DNA of 64,000 bases from Bog-473 sp963707835 (GTDB lineage Bacteria > Actinomycetota > Acidimicrobiia > Acidimicrobiales > RAAP-2). Of this stretch, positions 1 to 7,550 are shown in pieces. Position 1 is the stretch's first letter. Each line of letters opens with the position of its first letter. Below the pieces are notes generated by a model, which worked only from the letters and a program-made list of their open reading frames with translations, had not been told where the DNA came from and ran no database searches. The stretch is taken from positions 248,001-312,000 of the forward strand of contig CAVPRI010000001.1 of NCBI GenBank assembly GCA_963707835.1. Reading direction: 5' to 3'. The position numbers were made by a program, and so were the translations under genes.

Positions 1-1
1 G

Positions 2-343
2 GGGGCCGCGTACCTGACCCTCGAATCACCCACGACACGACAGGCCGCCGCCACCGCGGCCTTGGGCGGCGGTGCCACTACCTTCGCCTTTCTCGATGTC
101 GGTGACCGGTACGTCCTCGACGGTGCCGCCTTCTCCCCGGGATCCCTCAGCGGGCTCTCCCAGCAGCAGATCGCCGGGAACTTGAGCACGCCGGCCAGTC
201 CCCTCACTCAGGGTGTGGTGGCGTCGTCGAACGAGATCACCGCCGCCATCTGTGCAGTCGACGGCAACCGGCCCAGATCGGTCTGCGACAGTCGCGGCGT
301 GCTGGCGGCGGACGCCGCCCTCGGGATCAGCCCTCCCCGGTGA
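2..343 (+). CDS. DUF929-like protein, C-terminal part
   Basis: The reading frame is open from the first bases of the window, so the start lies outside it and only about 113 C-terminal residues are visible. The visible part has the pattern of the DUF929 (thioredoxin-fold-like) family: a segment reading YVLDGAAFSPGSLSGL and, near the end, SNEITAAIC followed by two prolines and RSVC. This ending, with an AAIC helix and a final cysteine after a short G-x-x-P loop, is what I recognise. No signal peptide can be judged because the N-terminus is missing. It ends about 70 bases before the convergent whiB gene. Function is unknown beyond a possible extracytoplasmic redox role (inference). Confidence 0.6.
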   Translation, partial: GAAYLTLESPTTRQAAATAALGGGATTFAFLDVGDRYVLDGAAFSPGSLSGLSQQQIAGNLSTPASPLTQGVVASSNEITAAICAVDGNRPRSVCDSRGVLAADAALGISPPR

Positions 344-411
344 GCAGGAAGGTGAGCAGGAAACAGGGTGGACGTTGGCCCGGGGCCTGCGCCCCTCGAC
401 GCCGTGGGCCC

Positions 412-669
412 TCAGCTGGCCCGGCGGTCCAGCATGAGCTTGCGCTCGACCTCGTTCATGCCGCCCCAGATGCCGTGAGGCTCACGGATGCGGATGGCGT
501 AGTCGAGGCACTCCGCCCGGACGTGGCACTGCTCGCAGATCCCCTTGGCACGCAGCTCACGTGCCGCCTTCTCGTCCTTGCGCTCGGCGTGTGGCGGCGG
601 GAAGAACATTGCCGCCTGCGGTCCCCGGCAGGCTGCCTTCAGTTGCCACGTCTCTGATCCCTGGCGCAT
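412..669 (-). CDS. WhiB-family iron-sulfur transcriptional regulator (WhiB4-like context)
   Basis: An 85-residue protein with the full WhiB signature: four cysteines at 14, 45, 48 and 54 that would ligate a [4Fe-4S] cluster, then the GIWGG turn at 66-70 and a basic C-terminal tail (KLMLDRR) for DNA or sigma-factor contact. WhiB proteins are actinobacterial and act with the primary sigma factor, usually responding to redox or NO. The gene is divergent from a pair of ArsA-like ATPases across a 142-base gap. That is the arrangement of mycobacterial whiB4 with Rv3680/Rv3679, so WhiB4 is the best guess, based on context only. The start is the ATG at 669, preceded by a GGGGGGTGAG stretch. Confidence 0.93.
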   Translation of the reverse strand: MRQGSETWQLKAACRGPQAAMFFPPPHAERKDEKAARELRAKGICEQCHVRAECLDYAIRIREPHGIWGGMNEVERKLMLDRRAS

Positions 670-811
670 CTCACCCCCCGGCTCGGCGCTCTCGGCTTGG
701 TCCCTTTGGTCAAGCTAGTGCCGGAGGCGGAGGGCGTTCAAGGGGTCTGACCGGCCTTTTCGCGGCAGATCAGGTCTCCCTGGCAGGGCCGCCCACTACG
801 CTCAGCCCGGC

Positions 812-1765
812 ATGGACGTGGGGACCTTCTGCGCACAGAGCCGGGTCCTGATCGTCGCCGGAAAGGGTGGCGTCGGCAAGACCACCATGAGCGCGGCGCT
901 GGCCCGGATGTCGGCCGACGCCGGAAGGTCGGTCCTGGTCGTCGAACTGGAGGGCAGGTCCGGGATCGCCGCGGCCTTCGGCGCCCACCGGGACCTCGGC
1001 TACGAGGAGGTGACGCTGGCCCACTTGGTGCGGGCCCGACGGCTCACACCGGACGACGCGCTGATCGAGTATCTCGAGGATCACGGCCTGCGGCGGATCT
1101 CGCGGCGCCTGGCTCATTCGGGCGTCCTCGACGTGGTGGCCACGGCCATTCCGGGCATACGCGACGTCCTGGTCCTGGGCAAGGTCAAACAGCTCGAGCG
1201 CTCCGGCGCAGCGGACCTGATCATCGTCGACGCCCCCGCCACCGGCCATGCCATCACCTTCTTGACCTCCGCGAGCGGACTGGTGGGTGCGGCCCGGGGC
1301 GGACCGCTGCGCTCGCAGGCCCAGGAGGTCGTCGAACTCCTGGCGGACCCGACCCGCTGCCGCGTGGTCCTGGTCACCGTGCCCGAGGAGCTGCCCGTCT
1401 CCGAGACGGTGGAGTCAGCCTTCACGCTCGAGGACAAGGCCGGGGTGCAGCTCGGCCCCGTGATCGTGAACGCATGCGACCGCAGACCAGTCGGCCTGGA
1501 CCGTCCGGCGGCCGAGGTGGCCACCGAGGCCGGAGTGACACTCGACCCGGATCACCTCGACGCGCTCGAGCGGGCCCGTCGATTCCGCCTGGAGCGCCAC
1601 GCCGTCTCGACCGAGCAGATCGAGCGCCTCCGCCGCGAGCTGCCCCTGCCCCATCTGGTCGTCCCGGCCCTCGGCACGGGCAGCATCGGTCCGGTCGAGA
1701 CGAAGACCCTCGCCGACGCCCTGGTCCACGCCCTGCACGCGCTTCCCGAGGAGGCGGCACCGTGA
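812..1765 (+). CDS. ArsA/Get3-like anion-transporting ATPase, first subunit
   Basis: A soluble 317-residue P-loop ATPase. The deviant Walker A motif GKGGVGKTT lies at about residues 18-25. A switch segment reading IIVDAPATGHA lies near residue 140 (the ArsA/Get3 family has a comparable DTAPTGHT-like site). Single-domain proteins of this type form dimers, here probably a heterodimer with the next gene, whose GTG start overlaps this stop codon (GTGA at 1762-1765). In mycobacteria the equivalent pair is Rv3680/Rv3679 beside whiB4. The family includes arsenite and tail-anchored-protein ATPases, but no arsenical genes are nearby, so arsenite transport is not supported. The start ATG follows the divergent promoter region shared with whiB. 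Confidence 0.88.
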   Translation: MDVGTFCAQSRVLIVAGKGGVGKTTMSAALARMSADAGRSVLVVELEGRSGIAAAFGAHRDLGYEEVTLAHLVRARRLTPDDALIEYLEDHGLRRISRRLAHSGVLDVVATAIPGIRDVLVLGKVKQLERSGAADLIIVDAPATGHAITFLTSASGLVGAARGGPLRSQAQEVVELLADPTRCRVVLVTVPEELPVSETVESAFTLEDKAGVQLGPVIVNACDRRPVGLDRPAAEVATEAGVTLDPDHLDALERARRFRLERHAVSTEQIERLRRELPLPHLVVPALGTGSIGPVETKTLADALVHALHALPEEAAP

Positions 1766-2859
1766 GCGCGGCGGGACGGGAGCTGTCCCGCCTGGTCGAC
1801 CAGGGCACCGTGGTGGTGTGTTGCGGGGCCGGCGGCGTTGGGAAGACCACCGTGTCAGCCACCTTCGCCCTGGCGGCGGCGCGGTCTGGACGTCGCTCCT
1901 GCGTGGTCACGGTCGACCCGGCGAGGCGGCTGGCCGACGCTCTCGGCGTGAGCTCGCTGCCCAACACGCCAACCGAGGTGGAGGGCGACTGGCCGGGTCA
2001 CCTCTTTGCGCTCATGCTCGACGCCAAGGGGACCTTCGACGAACTGGTCCACCGCTACGCCCGCTCACCCGAGCAGGCAGAGGCGATCCTCTCCAACCGC
2101 ATCTACCAGAACCTGGCCGGATCGCTCTCCGGGACCCAGGAGTACATGGCCATGGAGAAGCTCTACGAGCTGGTGGGCTCGGGCGAATTCGACCTGGTGG
2201 TGGTGGACACCCCACCCACACGCAACGCACTCGACCTGCTCGACGCCCCACGACGCCTCACCCGGTTCCTCGAGAACCGGATCTTCCGCGCCCTTCTCGT
2301 GCCGACGCGGCTCGGACTCCGAGCGGTCAACGTGGCCACCCAGACCCTGTTGCGGACGATCGCCAAGGTGGCCGGCGCGGAGATCGTGCAGGACGCCGTG
2401 TCCTTCTTCCAGGCGTTCGAGGGGATGGACGAAGGCTTCCGCGCCAGGGCCGGGGCGGTCCGCGAGCTGCTCAGTGACCCCGCCACCGCCTACGTGCTGG
2501 TCACCTCCGCACGTCCCGACGCCATCGACGAGGCCACCTACTTCGCCGAGAAGCTCGGCGAGCGATCCCTCGAGGTGGCGGGGCTGGTGGTGAACCGGAT
2601 CGCTCCCTCGTTCGGTCTCCACGGCTCCGCCGGCGGGACCGGCCTACCCGGCGAACGCCCGGAGCGCTCCTCGGCCTCGCTCGCCGCGCTGGAACGGAAC
2701 CTGGCGGAGCTCGACGCCGTCGCCGCTCGGGAAGAAGCGGCCTTCGCCCATCTCGCCGCCCGGGTCGCCCCGGCTCCCGTGGGCCGCATCCCGCTGTTCG
2801 GTCAGGACGTCCACGAGCTCGAGGGCCTCCGGCGGGCCGCAGACCACCTCTTCGGCTGA
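1762..2859 (+). CDS. ArsA/Get3-like anion-transporting ATPase, second subunit
   Basis: A 365-residue partner of the preceding ATPase. Translation most likely starts at the GTG at 1762, which overlaps the upstream stop. The open frame extends further left, but that part is inside the upstream gene and low in complexity. Walker A is GAGGVGKTT at about residues 23-30 with the sequence CVVTVDPARRLADALG after it. Further on are a DTPPTRNALDLLDAP switch region and a conserved basic patch. The DPARRLADALG stretch after Walker A is the strongest mark of this actinobacterial ArsA subtype. The two genes are translationally coupled and should be co-expressed. The target is unknown; a Get3-like role in membrane-protein handling is possible. 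Confidence 0.88.
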   Translation: MSAAGRELSRLVDQGTVVVCCGAGGVGKTTVSATFALAAARSGRRSCVVTVDPARRLADALGVSSLPNTPTEVEGDWPGHLFALMLDAKGTFDELVHRYARSPEQAEAILSNRIYQNLAGSLSGTQEYMAMEKLYELVGSGEFDLVVVDTPPTRNALDLLDAPRRLTRFLENRIFRALLVPTRLGLRAVNVATQTLLRTIAKVAGAEIVQDAVSFFQAFEGMDEGFRARAGAVRELLSDPATAYVLVTSARPDAIDEATYFAEKLGERSLEVAGLVVNRIAPSFGLHGSAGGTGLPGERPERSSASLAALERNLAELDAVAAREEAAFAHLAARVAPAPVGRIPLFGQDVHELEGLRRAADHLFG

Positions 2860-2943
2860 GCACCGGCGCTTCGACTGACCGCCGCCTCCTCCCCAGGCCA
2901 TCGGTTTTCCGACCAGGCATGCCGGTCCGATAGTGTCCGGTCG

Positions 2944-3399
2944 GTGCAGACCATCCTGGTCGCCAGCGACGCGCCGACGCTTCGCCGAGAGATCGAGGCC
3001 GTGATCAGTGGGCCTGACGTCGAGGTGCGTGCCGTCACATCGGGCCCCCAGGTGGTGACCGCAGTGGTCGAGGAGGCACCCGACCTGCTCGTCGTCGACA
3101 TGCAGATGGGCAACATGGGCGGCATGGCCGTCTGCCTGGAGCTTCGGCTCCAGGAGTCCTACGACGCCGTCGACCACGTGCCGGTCCTCATGCTGTTGGA
3201 CCGCCGCCCGGACGTCTTCCTGGCCCGGCGCTCGGGGGCCGAGGGCTGGTTGGTCAAACCCCTCGATCCGCTCCGTCTCCGAAGGGCCGTCGCCGCGCTG
3301 CTCGACGGCGGGGCCTTCGCCGACGCTTCCTTTACGCCGGTTCCCGTGCTGGTGGGGGGCGGACCCCAGCTCGGGGCGGGAACGCCGACCATCCCCTGA
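2944..3399 (+). CDS. Stand-alone receiver-domain protein
   Basis: A 151-residue protein consisting of a CheY-like receiver fold and a short Pro/Gly-rich tail, with no DNA-binding domain. The phosphorylatable aspartate is probably D52 in LLVVDMQMGNMGG, and the conserved lysine is in WLVKPLDP near residue 103. The acidic pair that normally follows strand 1 is reduced to a single Asp (VASDAP), so Mg2+ binding may be weaker than usual. The start is a GTG at 2944. The gene follows the ArsA pair by 84 bases and precedes the CBS-domain gene on the same strand; no kinase is adjacent. Confidence 0.8.
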   Translation: MQTILVASDAPTLRREIEAVISGPDVEVRAVTSGPQVVTAVVEEAPDLLVVDMQMGNMGGMAVCLELRLQESYDAVDHVPVLMLLDRRPDVFLARRSGAEGWLVKPLDPLRLRRAVAALLDGGAFADASFTPVPVLVGGGPQLGAGTPTIP

Positions 3400-3474
3400 G
3401 CGGCTCGGCCGTGTCGCACCGACGGGAGCACCCCGACCCTGAACCGGACCGGCGACCGCGACGCCTATGGCGTC

Positions 3475-4410
3475 GTGGCGCGGACCAGAGCCGCACAGGC
3501 TCCTCACCGCACGGCCTCTCGCTTGACCGCGGACGCGTCCGAGCAGGAGCGTGCCATCGTCGAGGCCCTGGCCGACCTGCGGGATATGGGCGTCCGCGAG
3601 GTAATGACCCCGCGCGTCGACGTGACCTACCTCAACATCCCGGTTCATGCGGAGGACATCGCACAGGCGGTGCGCACCTCGGGCCACAGCTGCTTCCCTG
3701 TGGTCCACGACGACCTCGACGACCTGGTCGGCATCCTCTTTGTCAACGACATCTTCCGGACCGGGCGCGGGCAGGAGCCGCGAGTCGGTGCAGCGCTCGT
3801 CACCGAGGAGCGATCCGAACGCGACGCCACCGACCCCAGCCCACTCGAGATCTCCCGCAAGGTCCGACAGCCCTACCTCCTCCCCGAGTCACTCGGGGTG
3901 CTCGAGGCTCTGGCGGACATGCGCAAACACCACCGTGCGGTGGCCATCGTGGTCGACGAGTACGGCGGGGTGGCTGGCCTGCTCACCGTGAAGGACCTCC
4001 TCGAACCGCTCGTCGGAGAGTTGCACGACGAGTTCGACGACGAGACCGAGGCGCACGTCATCCGGGTCGACGCGGAGCGCTGGCTCATCGACGGTCAGAC
4101 CAACGTCGACGACGTGCGCGAACGTGTCGGCATCGACATCCCCGACGGCGAGTACGTCACCTTGGGGGGTCTGCTCTTCGAGCGCTTCGGCCACATACCC
4201 GTCGAGGGCGAACAGGTCCGGGTCGGCGAGTGGGACCTCCGAGTGGTGGAGATGGACAAGCGCCGGGTGGCGCAGGTCGTCGCGACGCCCGCCGCCGGTA
4301 CCCCCGGGACCGACAGCGATGCGCGCGGCACCTCTGCGGGTGAGGCGGGCGGCGGCGAGGCACCCGGGCGCGTGCAGGTGGAGGGTGACAGCGTGGAGAC
4401 GGCAGGCTGA
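3475..4410 (+). CDS. CBS-pair / CorC_HlyC domain protein (hemolysin family, soluble form)
   Basis: A protein of about 311 residues with the CorC/HlyC layout but lacking the N-terminal membrane (CNNM) domain. It begins near REVMTPRVDVTYL, the usual entry to the first CBS motif. It continues through the second CBS motif (HRAVAIVVDEYGGVAGLLTVKDLLE is typical) and ends in the transporter-associated CorC_HlyC domain (about residues 200-265: WLIDGQTNVDD, FGHIPVEGE). Such proteins bind adenosine nucleotides and influence Mg/Co efflux or membrane integrity. The GTG at 3475 has no good ribosome site. The frame stays open back to 3400, and a CTG at 3439 sits ten bases after GGGAG, so the true start is uncertain. 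The last 50 residues are low-complexity. Confidence 0.85.
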   Translation: MARTRAAQAPHRTASRLTADASEQERAIVEALADLRDMGVREVMTPRVDVTYLNIPVHAEDIAQAVRTSGHSCFPVVHDDLDDLVGILFVNDIFRTGRGQEPRVGAALVTEERSERDATDPSPLEISRKVRQPYLLPESLGVLEALADMRKHHRAVAIVVDEYGGVAGLLTVKDLLEPLVGELHDEFDDETEAHVIRVDAERWLIDGQTNVDDVRERVGIDIPDGEYVTLGGLLFERFGHIPVEGEQVRVGEWDLRVVEMDKRRVAQVVATPAAGTPGTDSDARGTSAGEAGGGEAPGRVQVEGDSVETAG

Positions 4411-4451
4411 GGCCAGGTAGTGTTGCTGGCTGCTCCCGTCGCGGGAGTGGA

Positions 4452-4526
4452 CGGGCTGTGGCGCAGTTTGGTTAGCGCGCTGCGTTCGGGACGCAGAGGT
4501 CCCCGGTTCAAATCCGGGCAGCCCGA
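4452..4526 (+). tRNA. tRNA-Pro (anticodon CGG)
   Basis: The cloverleaf is complete by eye. The acceptor stem CGGGCTG pairs with CAGCCCG, the anticodon stem is CTGCG/CGCAG with loop TTCGGGA, and the T arm contains GGTTCAAATCC. The anticodon CGG reads CCG, a heavily used proline codon in this GC-rich genome. The CCA end is not encoded. Confidence 0.95.
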
Positions 4527-4577
4527 CTCCAAAGTCCCTGGTCAACCCATTGCGGTCGCTCTGGTCCCGCCTGGCTG

Positions 4578-4835
4578 TCAGACCGCTCCGTCGAGCACCG
4601 CGGGCAACCAGGAGACGGCGTCTCGGGCCGCGGCCATTGCATCGGCCTGCGTCCCGTACTCCCCGGTCGAGGAGTAGGTCACGGGCGTCCACGCCCCCAT
4701 GTCCTCGGGGTCACGGCGGAACTCCTCGAACCCGAACGTGCCCTCGGGCCGGACGAAGATGTCGACGCACCGATCGACCGTTGGGGTCGAGGGACTGGCC
4801 AGGACCGACCAGGACGGATCCAAGCGTGCTGACAC
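4578..4835 (-). CDS. Small conserved-looking hypothetical protein
   Basis: An 85-residue acidic protein without cysteines or membrane segments. The core (VDIFVRPEGTFGFEEFRRDP, then a WTPVTYSSTGEYGTQADAMAAARDAVSWL helix) has the composition of a real protein, with a beta-rich first half and a terminal helix. I do not recognise a named family. The only in-frame start giving this core is the GTG at 4835, and its ribosome site is weak. The gene lies between tRNA-Pro and the Rieske ferredoxin gene and may be transcribed alone. Confidence 0.55.
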   Translation of the reverse strand: MSARLDPSWSVLASPSTPTVDRCVDIFVRPEGTFGFEEFRRDPEDMGAWTPVTYSSTGEYGTQADAMAAARDAVSWLPAVLDGAV

Positions 4836-4972
4836 GTCCTACGAAGCCCAGGACCCGTTGCGTCCGGTTCGAACGACCCAGGCGCGCCTTCCTGAGGTGT
4901 TCAGCATCGCCGCGCTCCTCGCTTCCACACCGGCTCGGGCGGCCGCCCCTTCCATCGAACCGCCACGGTGCG

Positions 4973-5311
4973 TCAGCTGGTCGCGGCCAACGAGACGTCC
5001 CCGTCCACGTCGACGTAGATGTCGCCGGCCTCGACCTTGAGGGGGTACTCGGCGATACGGCAGCCCGGTGGGTTCACGCCCTGTCCGTTCTCGGCATTGA
5101 ATATCCATCCATGGCCGCTGCAGACGATGGTCGTGCCGTCGAATGCCCCGTCGACGAGAGGAAAATCCTCATGCGGGCAGGTCCCGTCGAACGCATGGAG
5201 CCCGGCTCCGCTGTGCACCACCAGCACCTCGATGCCCTCGCTCTCGAGATAGAAGGACTCCATCTCGCCTTGGGGCAGCTCATCGACAGGGCAGAGCCGG
5301 TGGAATGCCAT
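4973..5311 (-). CDS. Rieske-type [2Fe-2S] ferredoxin
   Basis: A 112-residue soluble Rieske protein. The cluster ligands are clear: C45-P-H47 in the first loop and C64-S-G-H67 in the second, followed by GWIFNAENG, which is typical of dioxygenase ferredoxins (BphF/NdoA type). It would pass electrons to a Rieske oxygenase or a similar enzyme, yet no Rieske oxygenase alpha subunit is seen in the window. The ATG at 5311 (MAFHRLCPVDEL) is preferred over longer in-frame starts because those add a low-complexity arginine-rich stretch. The gene follows the catabolic operon, separated from it by a strong 16-bp hairpin, so it may be a separate unit or expressed by read-through. Confidence 0.9.
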   Translation of the reverse strand: MAFHRLCPVDELPQGEMESFYLESEGIEVLVVHSGAGLHAFDGTCPHEDFPLVDGAFDGTTIVCSGHGWIFNAENGQGVNPPGCRIAEYPLKVEAGDIYVDVDGDVSLAATS

Positions 5312-5338
5312 CGGCGCATTGTACCGAGCGACGACGAC

Positions 5339-5382
5339 GGCTCCGCCGGCGCGGAGGGGGGGATTCCCGCGCCGGCGGAGCC
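5339..5382 (-). terminator. Strong hairpin, probable terminator or attenuator
   Basis: A perfect 16-bp inverted repeat: the left arm is 5339-5354 and the right arm 5367-5382, with a 12-base purine-rich loop. It lies 46 bases after the stop of the last amidohydrolase and 28 bases before the Rieske ferredoxin start, both on the minus strand. There is no clear T-run, so it may attenuate rather than fully terminate transcription. Confidence 0.65.
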
Positions 5383-5428
5383 ACCGGAGCCCCGACATAC
5401 CAGTCGGGAGCACCGGCCATGGGACCTC

Positions 5429-6655
5429 TCAGGCGGCCACGCCGAGCAGGTCGAACATGTTCCCGCCCATGATCTTGGCCTCGTCCTCCCGCGAGAGCCC
5501 CGCTTGGTCGCGTATGTACAGGGCGTACTCGTTTGGGTCGGCGATGCCCTCGGGGTGCGGCCAGTCCGAGTTGAACAGGATGTGCTCGAACCCGATCGCC
5601 TCGATCAGAGGTTCGATCGGGTCCTCCCAGTACGGAGCGATGTAGAGAGCCCGCTTGAGCACATCGCGCGGGTGCTCGGCGAAGAGCTGCGGCATCTTGC
5701 CGTAGGTCACATCGAACTTCTCGAGCATCCGGGGCACCCAGGAGCTACCGCACTCGATTGAGCCGATGCGCACGCCCGGGAAGCGCGAGAGCATGCCGTG
5801 GGCGACAGCCGAGAAGAGGGTGTCCATGATCGGACGCTGAGCCGCCGAGAGATCCAGGAACGCGTCGTACTCGAACGGCCGGTACTCGAGCTCCGAGCCG
5901 GTCCAGTCATGGGCGTACTTGGCGTACCCCGAGTCCGACGAGTGGAACATGACGGGGATGCCCGCCTCCTCCACTCGCCTCCAGAACGGGTCGGCGAAGG
6001 GCAGGAACGGCGACTTGGGTCCGCGGTAACCCGCGACCGGGGCCGGCCGCACCAACACTGTCTTGGCCCCGCGCTCGAGGGCCCACTCCAGCTCGCGTAC
6101 CGCGCCCGCGGCGGTCGAGAGGTTGATCACCGGAGTGGTGAAGATCCGGTGCTCGTAGTCGAAGCTCCACTGGTCGTGGATCCACTGGTTGAAGGAGTGG
6201 ATCAGGGCCTGGCTGGCGTCGGGATCGTCCATGAGGTTGACCTCGATGATGGACGCGAGTGTGGGGAAGTTCACCTGGGCGTCGATGTGCATGCGGTCCA
6301 TCAGGGAGAGTCGGGCGCCGGGGTCGGTGAACGCCGGGATGGCATGCATCGGCGTCACGATGTCCCGGAAGCTCTTGCCCTCGGTGTTGCGACCCGAGAA
6401 GTAGTCGAAACCGGACCCTGGCTCGGCCACCACCTCGAAGGTCGGGTTGGGGATGTAGTCCGACACTCGGTCCCGGATGATCATCTTCGTGCGCCCGTCG
6501 ATGTTGGCCAGGCGCACCAGTCCCTGGTACGGCTTGGGCAGATAGCGGGTGAACGAGTCCGCCATCTCGTAGAAGTGGAAGTCGCAGTCGAACACCTTGT
6601 AGGGGAGCTCGGTGAAGGTCATGTCCGGCTTGTAGGGGGTGAAGGTGAAGTCCAT
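5429..6655 (-). CDS. Amidohydrolase-2 family metal-dependent hydrolase/decarboxylase
   Basis: A 408-residue TIM-barrel protein of the amidohydrolase-2 type (relatives include ACMSD and resorcylate decarboxylases). The metal-binding D-x-H is at D25/H27 in VFDCDFHFYE, a mid-barrel His lies in VMFHSSD, and the late acidic residue is D364 in NSDWPHPEG. The ATG at 6655 follows AAGGAG, so the long upstream open frame is not coding. It is the promoter-distal gene of the operon starting at 11012. Family members decarboxylate or hydrolyse carboxylated aromatic or open-chain intermediates; the substrate here is unknown. It differs clearly from the other two amidohydrolases of the operon, which have the DxHVxEPP form. 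Confidence 0.88.
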   Translation of the reverse strand: MDFTFTPYKPDMTFTELPYKVFDCDFHFYEMADSFTRYLPKPYQGLVRLANIDGRTKMIIRDRVSDYIPNPTFEVVAEPGSGFDYFSGRNTEGKSFRDIVTPMHAIPAFTDPGARLSLMDRMHIDAQVNFPTLASIIEVNLMDDPDASQALIHSFNQWIHDQWSFDYEHRIFTTPVINLSTAAGAVRELEWALERGAKTVLVRPAPVAGYRGPKSPFLPFADPFWRRVEEAGIPVMFHSSDSGYAKYAHDWTGSELEYRPFEYDAFLDLSAAQRPIMDTLFSAVAHGMLSRFPGVRIGSIECGSSWVPRMLEKFDVTYGKMPQLFAEHPRDVLKRALYIAPYWEDPIEPLIEAIGFEHILFNSDWPHPEGIADPNEYALYIRDQAGLSREDEAKIMGGNMFDLLGVAA

Positions 6656-6684
6656 GGCGTGCTCCTTGCGTGTTCGGGATGTCG

Positions 6685-7536
6685 TCACCGCGCGCCAGAC
6701 TTGGCGAACGTCGGTGTCTCGGCGGTCAGGATCGGTACCGGCGCGAAGGCCTTGCGCAGTGTCCGGGCCGGCCCGTCGCGCTCGACGTTGCCCCGGGCGT
6801 GCTGCACCGCCAGATTGTCGAACACCACCAGGTCGCCCGTACGCCAATGGTGCTCGTACACCACAGCGGGGTCGTAGAGGTGGGCGAACAGCGCCTGGAG
6901 AACCTCCTCGCTCTCCTCGGCCGGTAGCTCGACGATCTCCCTGGTCATCTGCTGGCTCACGTACAGCACGGTCTTCCCCGTCCTGGGGTGCCGCCTCGCC
7001 ACCGGCGTCACGGTCGAACGCTCGACATCTCGCTCGGGACGCAGCAGGTCGTCGCCTCCCCGGCTGTAAACCTGGCCGGTGACGTGCACGGCGTGGAGGT
7101 TCTCGACTCGGCGGCGCAGGTCGGCCGGAAGGGTCTCCCAGGCGTAGACGCCGCTGGCCAGCGACGTGGTCGCCGCACCGGGCTCCACGTCCACCCCGTA
7201 CAGCGAGATGGCCTCGAACGGGTTGGGTGCCCACATCATGTCGGCGTGGAAGAGCAGGCGTCCGTAGGGGGCGAGCGCCTCGGGCTCGCGGTTCGAGATG
7301 AACCGGGGCACCTGGCCCACCTCGGTACCGGGGCCGTCGTCGCCGACGAGCAGCCGGCACAGCCGGTCCTGGGACACATGGTCCAGCTCGACACCGGGGA
7401 ACAGAAGGACACTGCGGTCGTCGAAGAGGGCGCGCAGGGCACGGCGTGTCCCGGGTCCCAGATCCCCGGTCAGGTCGACTCCTTCGACCACGCTCCCGAA
7501 GCCGGGGCTGATATCGGTCACATGCAGTTCGCTCAT
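6685..7536 (-). CDS. TauD/TfdA-family Fe(II)/2-oxoglutarate dioxygenase
   Basis: A 283-residue enzyme. Iron ligands fit H97 and D99 (FHADMMW) and the distal H246 (VQHARG); R258 in ARTLRK would bind 2-oxoglutarate. A HPRTGKT segment before the distal half is shared by all three TauD proteins of this window. The family hydroxylates sulfonates, aryloxyalkanoates and related acids, often cleaving the molecule after hydroxylation. The start ATG at 7536 follows GAGGAG. It lies between two amidohydrolases, 14 bases after the upstream one, and is clearly co-transcribed. Its closest relatives here are the two island TauD proteins (15943-16839 and 21438-22307). Confidence 0.92.
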   Translation of the reverse strand: MSELHVTDISPGFGSVVEGVDLTGDLGPGTRRALRALFDDRSVLLFPGVELDHVSQDRLCRLLVGDDGPGTEVGQVPRFISNREPEALAPYGRLLFHADMMWAPNPFEAISLYGVDVEPGAATTSLASGVYAWETLPADLRRRVENLHAVHVTGQVYSRGGDDLLRPERDVERSTVTPVARRHPRTGKTVLYVSQQMTREIVELPAEESEEVLQALFAHLYDPAVVYEHHWRTGDLVVFDNLAVQHARGNVERDGPARTLRKAFAPVPILTAETPTFAKSGAR

Positions 7537-7550
7537 GGCTTCTCCTCGCG

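Noticed and set aside
812..2859. Arsenite resistance function for the ArsA-like pair
   Set aside because: No arsB, arsC, arsD or arsR lies nearby; the context is that of the mycobacterial whiB4-linked Get3-like ATPases.
2644..3708. A 354-codon minus-strand frame opposite the receiver gene
   Set aside because: Composition is His/Arg/Gly-rich without family pattern, and it covers two well-supported plus-strand genes.
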